Below are positions 15,184 through 22,104 of a stretch of 28,672 nt of DNA, in pieces. The notes beneath the pieces are model-generated. The model ran no database searches. It saw only the letters and a program-made list of their open reading frames with translations, and was not told the origin of the DNA. A program made the translations under genes and the position numbers. This DNA comes from UBA10427 sp003500135. GTDB lineage: Bacteria; Bacteroidota; Bacteroidia; Cytophagales; Cyclobacteriaceae. The stretch lies in the NCBI GenBank assembly GCA_963966275.1, contig CAWZYQ010000038.1, positions 1-28,672 on the forward strand. The letters run 5' to 3'. Every line of letters starts with the position of its first letter. Within the stretch, counting starts at the first letter, position 1.

Positions 15184-15200
15184 TTAACATAAAATTAACA
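15184..15200 (+). promoter_or_regulatory. Pho-box-like direct repeat 1
   Basis: TTAACA at 15184-15189 and 15195-15200, exactly 11 bp apart (N5 spacer). This matches the half-site and spacing known for Bacillus PhoP and the 11-bp period of PhoB-type regulators. Binding is inferred. Confidence 0.5.
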
Positions 15201-15223
15201 TATGTTACGATTGATAACATATG
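15199..15223. promoter_or_regulatory. Perfect inverted repeat, possible operator
   Basis: CATATGTTA (15199-15207) and its exact complement TAACATATG (15215-15223) are separated by 7 bp. The left arm is part of the 10-bp palindrome AACATATGTT. The arm centres are about 16 bp apart, within reach of a dimeric helix-turn-helix protein. The neighbouring Lrp/AsnC regulator is a candidate binder. Confidence 0.45.
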
Positions 15224-15245
15224 CTTAAAAATTGGAGGTTTTAGT

Positions 15246-15301
15246 TTAACAGAACATTAACCACACACCTATCATAAGTTAATATTCCTTTCCCACCTTT
15301 G
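15246..15301 (+). promoter_or_regulatory. Pho-box-like repeat 2 and promoter of the beta-helix lipoprotein
   Basis: TTAACA at 15246-15251, TTAACC at 15257-15262 and TTAATA at 15279-15284 lie on an 11-bp grid (0, 11 and 33). Nine bases after the last one comes CACCTTTG at 15294-15301, a near match to TAnnTTTG. No -33 TTG is present, so the repeats occupy the place of that element, as in activator-dependent promoters of the PhoB class. Predicted start near 15306, leader about 50 nt. Confidence 0.5.
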
Positions 15302-15355
15302 CAGATGTAAATCCGATGAATCAATTTTTAATTATTTAAAATCATTAAATCGATT

Positions 15356-16951
15356 ATGAGAAAACTTACAAGCATATTAATGCTCGCCTTATTTGGAGTA
15401 TTAATTTTAGTATCGTCATGTAACAATGATGATCCACAAAGCGATGCACCAATTACTTTTAATGCAAATGAAGCCATTCCTGTAACTGCAACTTTAACAG
15501 TTGGGCAAACCTTAGCTGTCTCCGGAGTAGAAGTTACCGCTGAAGATGGGATTGAAAGTGTATCGGTAACTGTAAATGGGAATCCAGTTCCAGCACTTGA
15601 TTCAAATTATGTAGGGGGCCCTACAACTGCAGAATATGAGTTTTCAGTTAATACTGCTGATCTCGGTATAGGAAGTTATTCAGTTGTATTTACAGCTAAA
15701 GACCTAAATGGATCAACGACGACATTCGCACATGCTTTAACCGTTCAGGGAATAGCTTACACTGTTGCGGTTGAAACCATAGATGACAACGGAACAGAAG
15801 ATGATCCTTCTGATGATATTGTCTTCCTGGAAATTTCAGGTAGCATCAATTTCGATTATGAGTTTCCAACGGAGGGTCCCGAAGGACAAACAATTGCTTA
15901 TTATGTTCTTGGTGGACGTGTAAAGGTAACTTCGGGTGCCACACTTAATATTCCCGCTGGATCAGTAATAAAAGGTCGTTCAGGTACTGGTTCAAATGCA
16001 ACGGCTCTTTTAGTAGCTAGAGGCTCAAAATTAATGGCAGAGGGCTCTGCTACTGCTCCAATCATCTTTACCTCAGTTGATGATGAAATTACTATCCAAC
16101 AAGTTGAAGGTGGTGATTTCACTAGTCCAAACTTAGATAATGATGCCAACGGTCTTTGGGGTGGTCTTATAGTACTCGGTTATGCACCAATTTCCGTAAA
16201 CACTGCTACTGGTGAAGCACAGATAGAAGGAATACCTACATCAGATACCGACGGATTATACGGAGGTGATGATAAAGAGGATAATTCAGGAATAATGAGA
16301 TATATCTCAATTCGCCATGGTGGTACTAATATTGGCTCTGGAAACGAGATCAATGGTTTGACACTAGGTGGTGTTGGATCAGGCACAACCATTGAAAATG
16401 TTGAGGTAGTTGCTAACCAAGATGACGGAATTGAGTGGTTTGGTGGTACTGTAGATGTTTCTAATGCATTGGTTTGGAACTGTGCCGATGACGCCATGGA
16501 TACTGACCAGGCCTGGAATGGAACATGTAGCAATTTCATTGTTGTAACTCCATTGGGAGGAAGCGCTTTTGAATTAGATGGACCAGAAGGGACTTACATT
16601 GATGGTAATCATTCATTTGTTAATGGAACCGTATATGCAGGAGATCAAATTGACTTTCTAATCGACTTTGATGAGAATACCAATGTGGATATGAGTGAAA
16701 TCTATTTCTATGGTATTACAACAGCCACAGTTGTTTCCGAATATAAGTTAATGTCCGATGCTGGAAATGGAACGGTAGCAAGGTTCGAGTATTCTGATAT
16801 AGCAGATGCTTCAGCCGTGTTTGTAGATATTCCTGCAGAGGAATTGGATGAAGTTGCGACTAATAGCAATACTGTTGGGCCTAAAGATGATACAGGATTC
16901 GAGTGGACCTGGGCCAGCCAAAGTGGTGGTTTAGCAGGAATTGGATTATAA
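15356..16951 (+). CDS. Surface lipoprotein with right-handed beta-helix
   Basis: A 531-residue lipoprotein. The signal peptide ends with Cys22 (LVSSC) followed by NNDDPQSD; acidic residues right after the lipid-bearing Cys are typical of the lipoprotein export signal that takes Bacteroidota lipoproteins to the cell surface. Residues about 30-130 resemble an Ig- or cadherin-like strand domain. An acidic, possibly calcium-binding stretch lies at about 142-154 (DDNGTEDDPSDD). The rest, from about 175, is a parallel beta-helix with IPAGSVIKGRSGTG, GLWGGLIVLGYAPIS, GIMRYISIRHGG and the aspartate-rich DDGIEWFGG and DDAMDTDQAW. I recognise this as a widespread Bacteroidota family that often sits beside a TonB receptor. 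Its function is not established; ligand capture for the receptor is inferred. Phased TTAACA repeats lie upstream. Confidence 0.8.
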   Translation: MRKLTSILMLALFGVLILVSSCNNDDPQSDAPITFNANEAIPVTATLTVGQTLAVSGVEVTAEDGIESVSVTVNGNPVPALDSNYVGGPTTAEYEFSVNTADLGIGSYSVVFTAKDLNGSTTTFAHALTVQGIAYTVAVETIDDNGTEDDPSDDIVFLEISGSINFDYEFPTEGPEGQTIAYYVLGGRVKVTSGATLNIPAGSVIKGRSGTGSNATALLVARGSKLMAEGSATAPIIFTSVDDEITIQQVEGGDFTSPNLDNDANGLWGGLIVLGYAPISVNTATGEAQIEGIPTSDTDGLYGGDDKEDNSGIMRYISIRHGGTNIGSGNEINGLTLGGVGSGTTIENVEVVANQDDGIEWFGGTVDVSNALVWNCADDAMDTDQAWNGTCSNFIVVTPLGGSAFELDGPEGTYIDGNHSFVNGTVYAGDQIDFLIDFDENTNVDMSEIYFYGITTATVVSEYKLMSDAGNGTVARFEYSDIADASAVFVDIPAEELDEVATNSNTVGPKDDTGFEWTWASQSGGLAGIGL

Positions 16952-16966
16952 AAACATAAAATTTCT

Positions 16967-17003
16967 AAGGCTTGCTTTTCATTCAGGAAAGCAAGCTTTT
17001 TTT
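16967..17003 (+). terminator. Terminator between lipoprotein and TonB receptor genes
   Basis: An 11-bp stem (16970-16980 with 16986-16996, one G-T wobble, extendable by A-T pairs) closes on the loop ATTCA and runs into seven Ts. It sits directly after the lipoprotein stop and should limit transcription into the receptor gene. Confidence 0.85.
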
Positions 17004-17051
17004 GTATCTGAATAATTAGAAATTGATCAATCGATATTTTATTTAGTGAAC

Positions 17052-19964
17052 ATGAATTTATTCTACAAATCATTTTTTTTCTTGTGCATGGTACTTATTC
17101 CTGCCTTATCCTATGCACAACAGGGGAAAATCAGGGGAAAAGTAATTGACGACGGTACCGGCGAAGCCTTATTTGGTGTAACCGTGGTCATTAAGGGGAC
17201 TACAAAAGGCGGTATTACCGATTTCGATGGCGCCTTTGAAATCAACGTAGAACCAGGCGCTTATGACATTCAAGCTTCTTTTGTATCATATAAGACTGTT
17301 ACTGTTACTGGTGTAGAAGTAAGGCCTAATGATGTAACCGTAATTGATCAAATACGACTGGCCGAAGATGTGGCGCAACTGGAGGAAGTGGTCATAAAAG
17401 CAGAAGTAATCAACTCTACGGAATCTGCCTTAATGACATTAAAAAGAAAATCCGTTAATGTAATGGATGGAATATCAGCGGCTGCTTTTAGAAAAATTGG
17501 CGATACCGATGCTGCTGAAGCGGCCAAACGGGTTACCGGTGTTTCCGTCGAAGGGGGTAAATATATATATGTACGCGGACTTGGGGATCGTTATACAAAA
17601 ACCACCTTAAATGGCGTTGACATTCCCGGATTAGATCCCGATAGAAACACCATACAGATTGATATTTTTCCAACTAATCTGATCGATAATATGGTGATCA
17701 TGAAATCTTTTGTGCCCGAATTACCAGCTGATTTTACAGGTGGGATTGTTAATATCGAAACTAAAGATTTTCCGGAGGAAAAAGTTATGAGCGTATCAAT
17801 CAGTGGGGCTTATAATCCTTCGATGCATTTTAATAGCGATTATATTACTTATCAAGGAAGTAATACTGATTTTCTTGGTTTTGATGGGGGAACAAGAAGT
17901 CTTCCGGAAGGAGCTCAATTCTTTGAAATCCCAAGTCCTAGCGGAGATTTTACCGATCAGGAAATCAATAGTTTTCTAAAGTCTTTCAATCCTACATTAG
18001 GTGCTTCAAATCAAACAAGCCCAATGAATTTTAGCATGGGATTAACTTTAGCTGATCAGTTTTCATTAAATAATGGATATAAAATAGGATATATCGTAAC
18101 CGGTACTTATAAAAATACCACCCGGTTATATGACGATATGTTCTTTGGGGAGTATCAGCTCGATGTGCCCCCTATTGGAGATGAGCCAGCAAATAATTAT
18201 GAAATGATAGTGGCGACAACTCTGGAAGGGATCTTAACCGAAAACAATGTTTTGCTGGGTGGACTTGGGGGCATTGCGCTTAAAACCAATACTTCAAAGT
18301 ATAAGTTTAATGCGATGCATTTACAGAATGGAGAGAGCCGATCTGCTCAATTGGAAATTTTTGATAATGGTTCAGCCCCAGGTAAATCCGGATACATTGG
18401 TTATTCAAATAACCTTGAATACAACGAAAGGAGTTTAACAAATTTATTGCTGAATGGTGCCCATTATACTGAAAACGGAGCATGGAAAGTGGATTGGAAG
18501 GGCGCTGTTACCATATCTGACCTGGAAGATCCTGATATCAGAAAAACTGCTTTTACAGTTAACAGGGCGAATGGAGACAGTACCTTTCAACCCGGAGCCG
18601 CAGGTCTGCCCAACAGGATATGGCGCTCTTTAGATGAAATAAATATTGTAGGCAAGTTAGATGTTATAAATGAACATAAATTGTTTTCTGAAACTGCGAA
18701 GTTGAAGTTTGGAGTCAACTATACCTATAAGGAAAGAGACTACTTAATATTGGAATTTAACTTAAGAGCACCAGGACGTCAGCCTAATTATGGTGGAGAT
18801 CCCAATAATGTGTTGACTGATGAGAATTTATATCCTAACAATGACTTTTGGTACCTTTCAGGAAACAACGATCCTAACCCAAATGAATTTAATTCTAATG
18901 CTACAAACTTAGCGGCTTATATGTCCTATGAATTTTCACCAGTTCCCAAACTAAAGTCGATTCTAGGATTACGAATGGAGAGCTTTGTGCAGAGACATAC
19001 GGGTAGAGATGCCGAATTTGCCAATAACCCTGTAGAGGGTACGGGTAACAATCTGGATAATGAAAAGGTATTGGATGCTACAGACTTCTTTCCATCGATT
19101 AACTTTATATATGCACTCACCGAAGAACAAAATTTAAGACTTTCTTATTCTCGCACCATTGCAAGACCTTCATTTAAAGAATTGTCATTTGCGCAGATAC
19201 TTGATCCTGTTTCAAATAGGATATTTAATGGAGGATTGTTTGAGTACCCTGATTGGGATGGAAATCTAACTGAAACAAGAATAGAGAATTTCGATATCCG
19301 ATGGGAAATGTTTATGGATCGCAATCAGATGATCTCTTTAAGTGGTTTTTATAAGTCATTTGACGACCCAATAGAGTTGGTTAGAATAAATAGCGCTTTT
19401 ACAACAAATGAATTTCAACCCAGAAATGTTGGTAATGGAGAACTTTTTGGTATGGAATTCGAGTTCAGAAAAAGTCTTAGCTTCATTTCAAATCGACTTG
19501 AAAACTTCAGTGTAAACGGTAATGTAACATATGTTGAATCCTCACTTGAAATGTCAGACGAAGAGTTTAACAATAGAAAGGAGTTTGAAAAATTTGAACA
19601 AAATATTGAGAACACCCGAAACATGGCTGGTCAGGCTCCTTATGTCATCAATGCAGGGTTGAGTTATAATAACCCTGACAAAGCACTGGATGCCGGATTT
19701 TTTTATAATGTTAAAGGACGAACCCTTATCGTTGTGGGAAGTGGTTATTTTCCAGATGTATATTCTGAACCGTTCCACAGCCTTAATTTTAACCTTAACA
19801 AGGCATTCGGCTCCGAAAGAAAGGCTGAGGTAAACTTCAGTGTGAGTAACATATTAAATGATGTCCGCGAGGAGTTTTTTACGGCTTTCAGAGCAGAAGA
19901 TCAGATATTCCAGCGTTGGAGCCCGGGTGTTGAAATTGGAGTTGGCTTTAGCTACAGGTTTTAA
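17052..19964 (+). CDS. TonB-dependent outer-membrane receptor with CarboxypepD_reg-like domain
   Basis: Energised importer of the outer membrane. From the ATG at 17052 it has 970 residues (a GTG two codons upstream is also in frame). A signal peptide ends near ALSYAQQ. The N-terminal extension (about 25-105) is a CarboxypepD_reg-like domain with GKVIDDGTGEALFGVTVVIK and TDFDGAF. LEEVVIKAE at about 115 is the likely TonB box. The plug (about 130-250) contains KRVTGVSVEGGKYIYVRGLG, then NGVDIPGLDPDRN and ADFTGGIVNI. The remainder is the 22-strand barrel, ending in the aromatic strand VGFSYRF. It is not SusC-like in partner: no SusD gene follows. The substrate is unknown. Its neighbour upstream is the beta-helix lipoprotein, beyond a terminator. 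Confidence 0.92.
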   Translation: MNLFYKSFFFLCMVLIPALSYAQQGKIRGKVIDDGTGEALFGVTVVIKGTTKGGITDFDGAFEINVEPGAYDIQASFVSYKTVTVTGVEVRPNDVTVIDQIRLAEDVAQLEEVVIKAEVINSTESALMTLKRKSVNVMDGISAAAFRKIGDTDAAEAAKRVTGVSVEGGKYIYVRGLGDRYTKTTLNGVDIPGLDPDRNTIQIDIFPTNLIDNMVIMKSFVPELPADFTGGIVNIETKDFPEEKVMSVSISGAYNPSMHFNSDYITYQGSNTDFLGFDGGTRSLPEGAQFFEIPSPSGDFTDQEINSFLKSFNPTLGASNQTSPMNFSMGLTLADQFSLNNGYKIGYIVTGTYKNTTRLYDDMFFGEYQLDVPPIGDEPANNYEMIVATTLEGILTENNVLLGGLGGIALKTNTSKYKFNAMHLQNGESRSAQLEIFDNGSAPGKSGYIGYSNNLEYNERSLTNLLLNGAHYTENGAWKVDWKGAVTISDLEDPDIRKTAFTVNRANGDSTFQPGAAGLPNRIWRSLDEINIVGKLDVINEHKLFSETAKLKFGVNYTYKERDYLILEFNLRAPGRQPNYGGDPNNVLTDENLYPNNDFWYLSGNNDPNPNEFNSNATNLAAYMSYEFSPVPKLKSILGLRMESFVQRHTGRDAEFANNPVEGTGNNLDNEKVLDATDFFPSINFIYALTEEQNLRLSYSRTIARPSFKELSFAQILDPVSNRIFNGGLFEYPDWDGNLTETRIENFDIRWEMFMDRNQMISLSGFYKSFDDPIELVRINSAFTTNEFQPRNVGNGELFGMEFEFRKSLSFISNRLENFSVNGNVTYVESSLEMSDEEFNNRKEFEKFEQNIENTRNMAGQAPYVINAGLSYNNPDKALDAGFFYNVKGRTLIVVGSGYFPDVYSEPFHSLNFNLNKAFGSERKAEVNFSVSNILNDVREEFFTAFRAEDQIFQRWSPGVEIGVGFSYRF

Positions 19965-20004
19965 TTAATTCTATCAATATCATGAAGGGATAAATGACTG
20001 TAAG

Positions 20005-20385
20005 ATGAGGGTGATCTACATTACATTAATTCTTTCAACATTACTGTTTTGGGGCTGTCAGAACAATCAAAACAAAGATTATTTGTCAGGCTGCTCTGGT
20101 TTGGATCAAGTTGACCTGGAGATGACAAAGCTGTTCGATCAGGTTTTGGAAGTTCATAAGAAAAAAAAAAGGTTTATTCATAACATGAAGATGGCTCAGG
20201 TGGCCTGGACTCAATATCGAAACGCCATGTCAACGGCCTATATGGATAAAGAAAAGAGGCCAAGGGATTACACACAACCTCAGAAGGAGTGTAAATGCAG
20301 TAAAATGGCCGATTTGACCAGAAAAAGGATAGAAGAGCTAAAAGTTTTTCTTGAGCCAAATCCGGATGATATCATGTGTTGGTAA
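20005..20385 (+). CDS. Small LprI-like (DUF1311) lipoprotein
   Basis: A 126-residue lipoprotein with Cys18 in the lipobox (LFWGC). After a short linker it has the pattern of the lysozyme-inhibitor LprI N-terminal / DUF1311 family: a charged helix, then MAQVAWTQYRNAM corresponding to the family's QxAWxxYRxA motif, then two cysteines in KECKCSKMADLTRKRIEEL. Members of this family include lysozyme inhibitors but many have no tested function. It starts 40 bp after the TonB receptor stop with no terminator between, so co-transcription is likely. An A10 run (20161-20170) encodes the KKKK stretch. A terminator follows at 20412. Confidence 0.7.
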   Translation: MRVIYITLILSTLLFWGCQNNQNKDYLSGCSGLDQVDLEMTKLFDQVLEVHKKKKRFIHNMKMAQVAWTQYRNAMSTAYMDKEKRPRDYTQPQKECKCSKMADLTRKRIEELKVFLEPNPDDIMCW

Positions 20386-20411
20386 CTAAGTGTTTCATTA
20401 TATATTTGAAT

Positions 20412-20440
20412 AGGCGATCCTAACCGGGTCGCCTCTTTTG
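20412..20440 (+). terminator. Terminator after the LprI-like gene
   Basis: 9-bp arms 20412-20420 and 20426-20434 with one G-T wobble, loop TAACC, followed by CTTTTG. It separates the receptor unit from the next promoter. Confidence 0.75.
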
Positions 20441-20496
20441 TTAATATACACATAACATTATCGAAAACTCAAAGAAACAATAGCGTTGTACCTTTG
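20441..20496 (+). promoter_or_regulatory. Pho-box-like repeat 3 and promoter of the CarboxypepD_reg-like gene
   Basis: TTAATA at 20441-20446 and ATAACA at 20452-20457 are 11 bp apart. TACCTTTG at 20489-20496 is an exact TAnnTTTG element; no -33 TTG is at the right distance. Initiation about 5 nt downstream would fall on the ATG at 20501, so the message may be leaderless. The decamer CATAACATTA at 20451-20460 recurs exactly at 20861-20870. Confidence 0.5.
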
Positions 20497-20500
20497 CAGG

Positions 20501-20854
20501 ATGAATATGAAGTGTTTATTGATCTTAATTCTTGTTTCGGTGTTTTCTTTTACGGTTCAGGCCAATGAAAAAGAAGGCGAGCGTACAAGTAAAAAGTCTG
20601 AAGTTAAAACACAGGTTTCACAATTGTCAGGTATTGTTCTCGATGAGCAAGGCGATACGATCCCCGGTGCAGAAATTCTGATCAATGGCGAGTCTACTGG
20701 CGTCTATACCGATTTTGACGGTAACTTTATGATTCCTGACCTTAAAACCGGTCAGTACTACATTGAAGCTTCATTTCCTTCATACTCCTCCGACAAACAA
20801 ACAGAAATCACCCTTTCCAAAACTTTGGAATCGGTTGTGATTACCCTCCGTTAA
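20501..20854 (+). CDS. Stand-alone CarboxypepD_reg-like exported protein
   Basis: A 117-residue exported protein consisting of a signal peptide (LLILILVSVFSFTVQA, cut near residue 20), a polar linker and one CarboxypepD_reg-like beta-sandwich (about 43-110): LSGIVLDEQGDTIPGAEILI, TDFDGNF and YYIEASFPSY. These match the N-terminal extension of the TonB receptor nearby. It ends LESVVITLR, where a TonB receptor would have its TonB box, and stops before any plug or barrel. I choose the ATG at 20501; ATG 20507 is possible, and an in-frame TTG at 20486 is ruled out because it precedes the -7 element. It could be a periplasmic accessory or a remnant of a receptor gene; function unknown. Confidence 0.75.
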   Translation: MNMKCLLILILVSVFSFTVQANEKEGERTSKKSEVKTQVSQLSGIVLDEQGDTIPGAEILINGESTGVYTDFDGNFMIPDLKTGQYYIEASFPSYSSDKQTEITLSKTLESVVITLR

Positions 20855-20867
20855 CATTTTCATAACA
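20851..20867 (+). promoter_or_regulatory. Pho-box-like repeat 4
   Basis: TTAACA at 20851-20856 and ATAACA at 20862-20867, 11 bp apart. The first half-site overlaps the stop codon of the CarboxypepD_reg-like gene. No promoter element is at a suitable distance directly downstream, so it may act together with the set at 20937. Confidence 0.4.
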
Positions 20868-20936
20868 TTAAAAACGTTGTTGGTGTGACAGAAATCAGGT
20901 TTTGTCGTAATAACAGGCGATTTCTTTGTATTTATG

Positions 20937-20981
20937 TTAACAAAAAGTTAACATTGTATTAATATAAACGTTAAATATAAT
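20937..20981 (+). promoter_or_regulatory. Pho-box-like repeat 5 and promoter of the MORN-repeat gene
   Basis: TTAACA at 20937-20942, TTAACA at 20948-20953 and TTAATA at 20959-20964 sit in exact 11-bp phase; a weaker TTAAAT follows at 20971. TATAAT at 20976-20981 begins 11 bp after the third half-site and is the best core element, although it is not TAnnTTTG. This is the cleanest of the repeat sets in the window. Predicted start near 20988. Confidence 0.55.
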
Positions 20982-20999
20982 GTAGGGAATCATAAAAAT

Positions 21000-21006
21000 G
21001 GAGGAG
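21000..21006 (+). promoter_or_regulatory. Strong Shine-Dalgarno sequence
   Basis: GGAGGAG ends 2 nt before the ATG at 21009. Such a match is uncommon here: other genes in the window start without one, as is usual in Bacteroidota. Confidence 0.5.
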
Positions 21007-21008
21007 TT

Positions 21009-21485
21009 ATGAAAAAGGCAATATTAACAATCACAGCAATAATCGTTTCATTCAGCTTTATAACAGCACAAACATCTATTGAAATCATCAATGGCCTGGC
21101 TTACAATGCCGATAATGAATTAATGGATGGTAAATACTACACCACCTATGAAGATGGTACCATTAAGGAAGAATTGAATTATCAAAATGGTGTGAAACAA
21201 GGAGCATTTTTGGCCTACTATGAAGATGGCGCCTTAAAAGAGCAGGGTTTGTTCACCGATAATCAAAAAGATGGCCGTTGGACCAAATGGGCCCAGAATG
21301 GTAATAAAATTGGCGATATCCATTTTAAAAATGGCATCAAAGACGGCAAATGGAGAATTTGGGATGCAAACGGTACTTTAAGATATCTGGTATTTTATGA
21401 TATGGGTGAAAAAACCGGAATATGGAAAGTATATGATGAACAAGGCAACCTGACCAAAGAAGAGAATTATACAGTATCATTCTAA
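21009..21485 (+). CDS. Exported MORN-repeat (YwqK-like) protein
   Basis: A 158-residue exported protein. A signal peptide of about 20 residues (MKKAILTITAIIVSFSFITA) is followed by five degenerate MORN-type repeats of about 23 residues with the pattern G-x-Y/W-x-x-Y/W-x-x-x-G-x-x-K-x-x-x-x-F/Y. Clear copies include YYTTYEDGTIKEELNY, FLAYYEDGALKEQGLF and WRIWDANGTLRYLVFY. Annotation pipelines call such proteins toxin-antitoxin system YwqK antitoxins, but the repeats are general and no toxin gene is adjacent, so I do not adopt that name. The gene has a phased TTAACA operator set upstream and a strong ribosome-binding site. Function unknown. Confidence 0.82.
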   Translation: MKKAILTITAIIVSFSFITAQTSIEIINGLAYNADNELMDGKYYTTYEDGTIKEELNYQNGVKQGAFLAYYEDGALKEQGLFTDNQKDGRWTKWAQNGNKIGDIHFKNGIKDGKWRIWDANGTLRYLVFYDMGEKTGIWKVYDEQGNLTKEENYTVSF

Positions 21486-21491
21486 TAAAGT

Positions 21492-21524
21492 TGAGTTATG
21501 AATTTTGCCTGAATTCATAACTCA
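21492..21524. repeat. Perfect 13-bp inverted repeat after the MORN gene
   Basis: TGAGTTATGAATT (21492-21504) and its exact complement (21512-21524) enclose a 7-nt loop. No T-tract follows, so it is not a classic terminator alone. It starts 7 bp after the stop codon and is followed within 5 bp by the true terminator; it may protect the 3' end of the mRNA. Confidence 0.6.
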
Positions 21525-21528
21525 GTTT

Positions 21529-21565
21529 AACCCGGACAGTCACGTATCGTCCGGGTTTTTATTTT
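21529..21565 (+). terminator. Rho-independent terminator
   Basis: AACCCGGAC (21529-21537) pairs with GTCCGGGTT (21549-21557) around an 11-nt loop, then TTTATTTT. It ends the envelope cluster; the next gene lies on the opposite strand. Confidence 0.88.
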
Positions 21566-21589
21566 GTGTATGGCGGCACTGTAATGTAA

Positions 21590-21976
21590 TTAGCTGGCTT
21601 TAAGTTTAATGGAATCATATCGAACTACTGCCGTCGGTATTCCTTTCTTATCAGCAAAATCAAGTATTCTTTTTGTGCCCTGAGATTTCCCGTTCCAAAA
21701 CACAATGATCGCATCAGCATACTCCACCATATCTTTCTCCCTCTTTTTTTTATTTGCTTTCGAATCTTTTTTAGAAAGCTTAAAATATTTGACATTCAAT
21801 CCTTTGTCCATGGCATATTGTGATACCAGTACCTCCACTGGCCCCTTTGCTTTTACCACGAGTTCAATATCTTTTTTATTCTGAAAAAAATCGTCCAGTT
21901 TATCACGTAGGAGGTGATAATCAGAAAAACTTCTGGTGCCACTCACAATGACCTTGAATGTTTTCTCAGGCTTCAT
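21590..21976 (-). CDS. DUF2493-type SLOG-superfamily protein
   Basis: A 128-residue Rossmann-like protein with the pattern of DUF2493 (SLOG superfamily): KVIVSGTRSFSDYHLL at the N-terminus, then EVLVSQYAMDKGLNVKYF, and EYADAIIVFWNGKSQGTK, the conserved FWdGxSxGT motif. SLOG domains bind nucleotide-derived ligands, and relatives occur near defence and plasmid genes, but the DUF2493 group has no settled role. The open frame extends to a TTG at 22009; I choose the ATG at 21976 because the added residues match nothing and the conserved core begins shortly after MKPEKTF. It is divergent from the acidic protein at 22105, with 128 bp between. Confidence 0.8.
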   Translation of the reverse strand: MKPEKTFKVIVSGTRSFSDYHLLRDKLDDFFQNKKDIELVVKAKGPVEVLVSQYAMDKGLNVKYFKLSKKDSKANKKKREKDMVEYADAIIVFWNGKSQGTKRILDFADKKGIPTAVVRYDSIKLKAS

Positions 21977-22104
21977 TAAATTGTATGGCAATCGTAAAAC
22001 AAACTGCAACTAAATAATCGCTATAAACTACTATTATTTTGGCATAAAACGTACGGAAAACCCAATGATAATGTAATAATAACAAACCTAATGAACTATT
22101 GACC

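Larger units (their letters stand above)
14927..15355. promoter_or_regulatory. 429-bp divergent regulatory region
   Basis: No gene is seen here. The region is AT-rich and packed with AACAT, TTAACA and GTTAACA elements. AATGTTAACA occurs at 15108-15117 and again at 15134-15143. Two phased TTAACA sets and a 25-bp inverted repeat lie closer to the lipoprotein gene and are listed separately. On the Lrp/AsnC side there is a weak TATCTTGC at about 14950-14957 (minus strand) as a possible -7 element. Confidence 0.65.

Noticed and set aside
20855..21008. Remnant plug/barrel of a decayed TonB receptor after the CarboxypepD_reg-like gene
   Set aside because: No frame shows plug motifs, and the stretch is filled with phased repeats and promoter elements.
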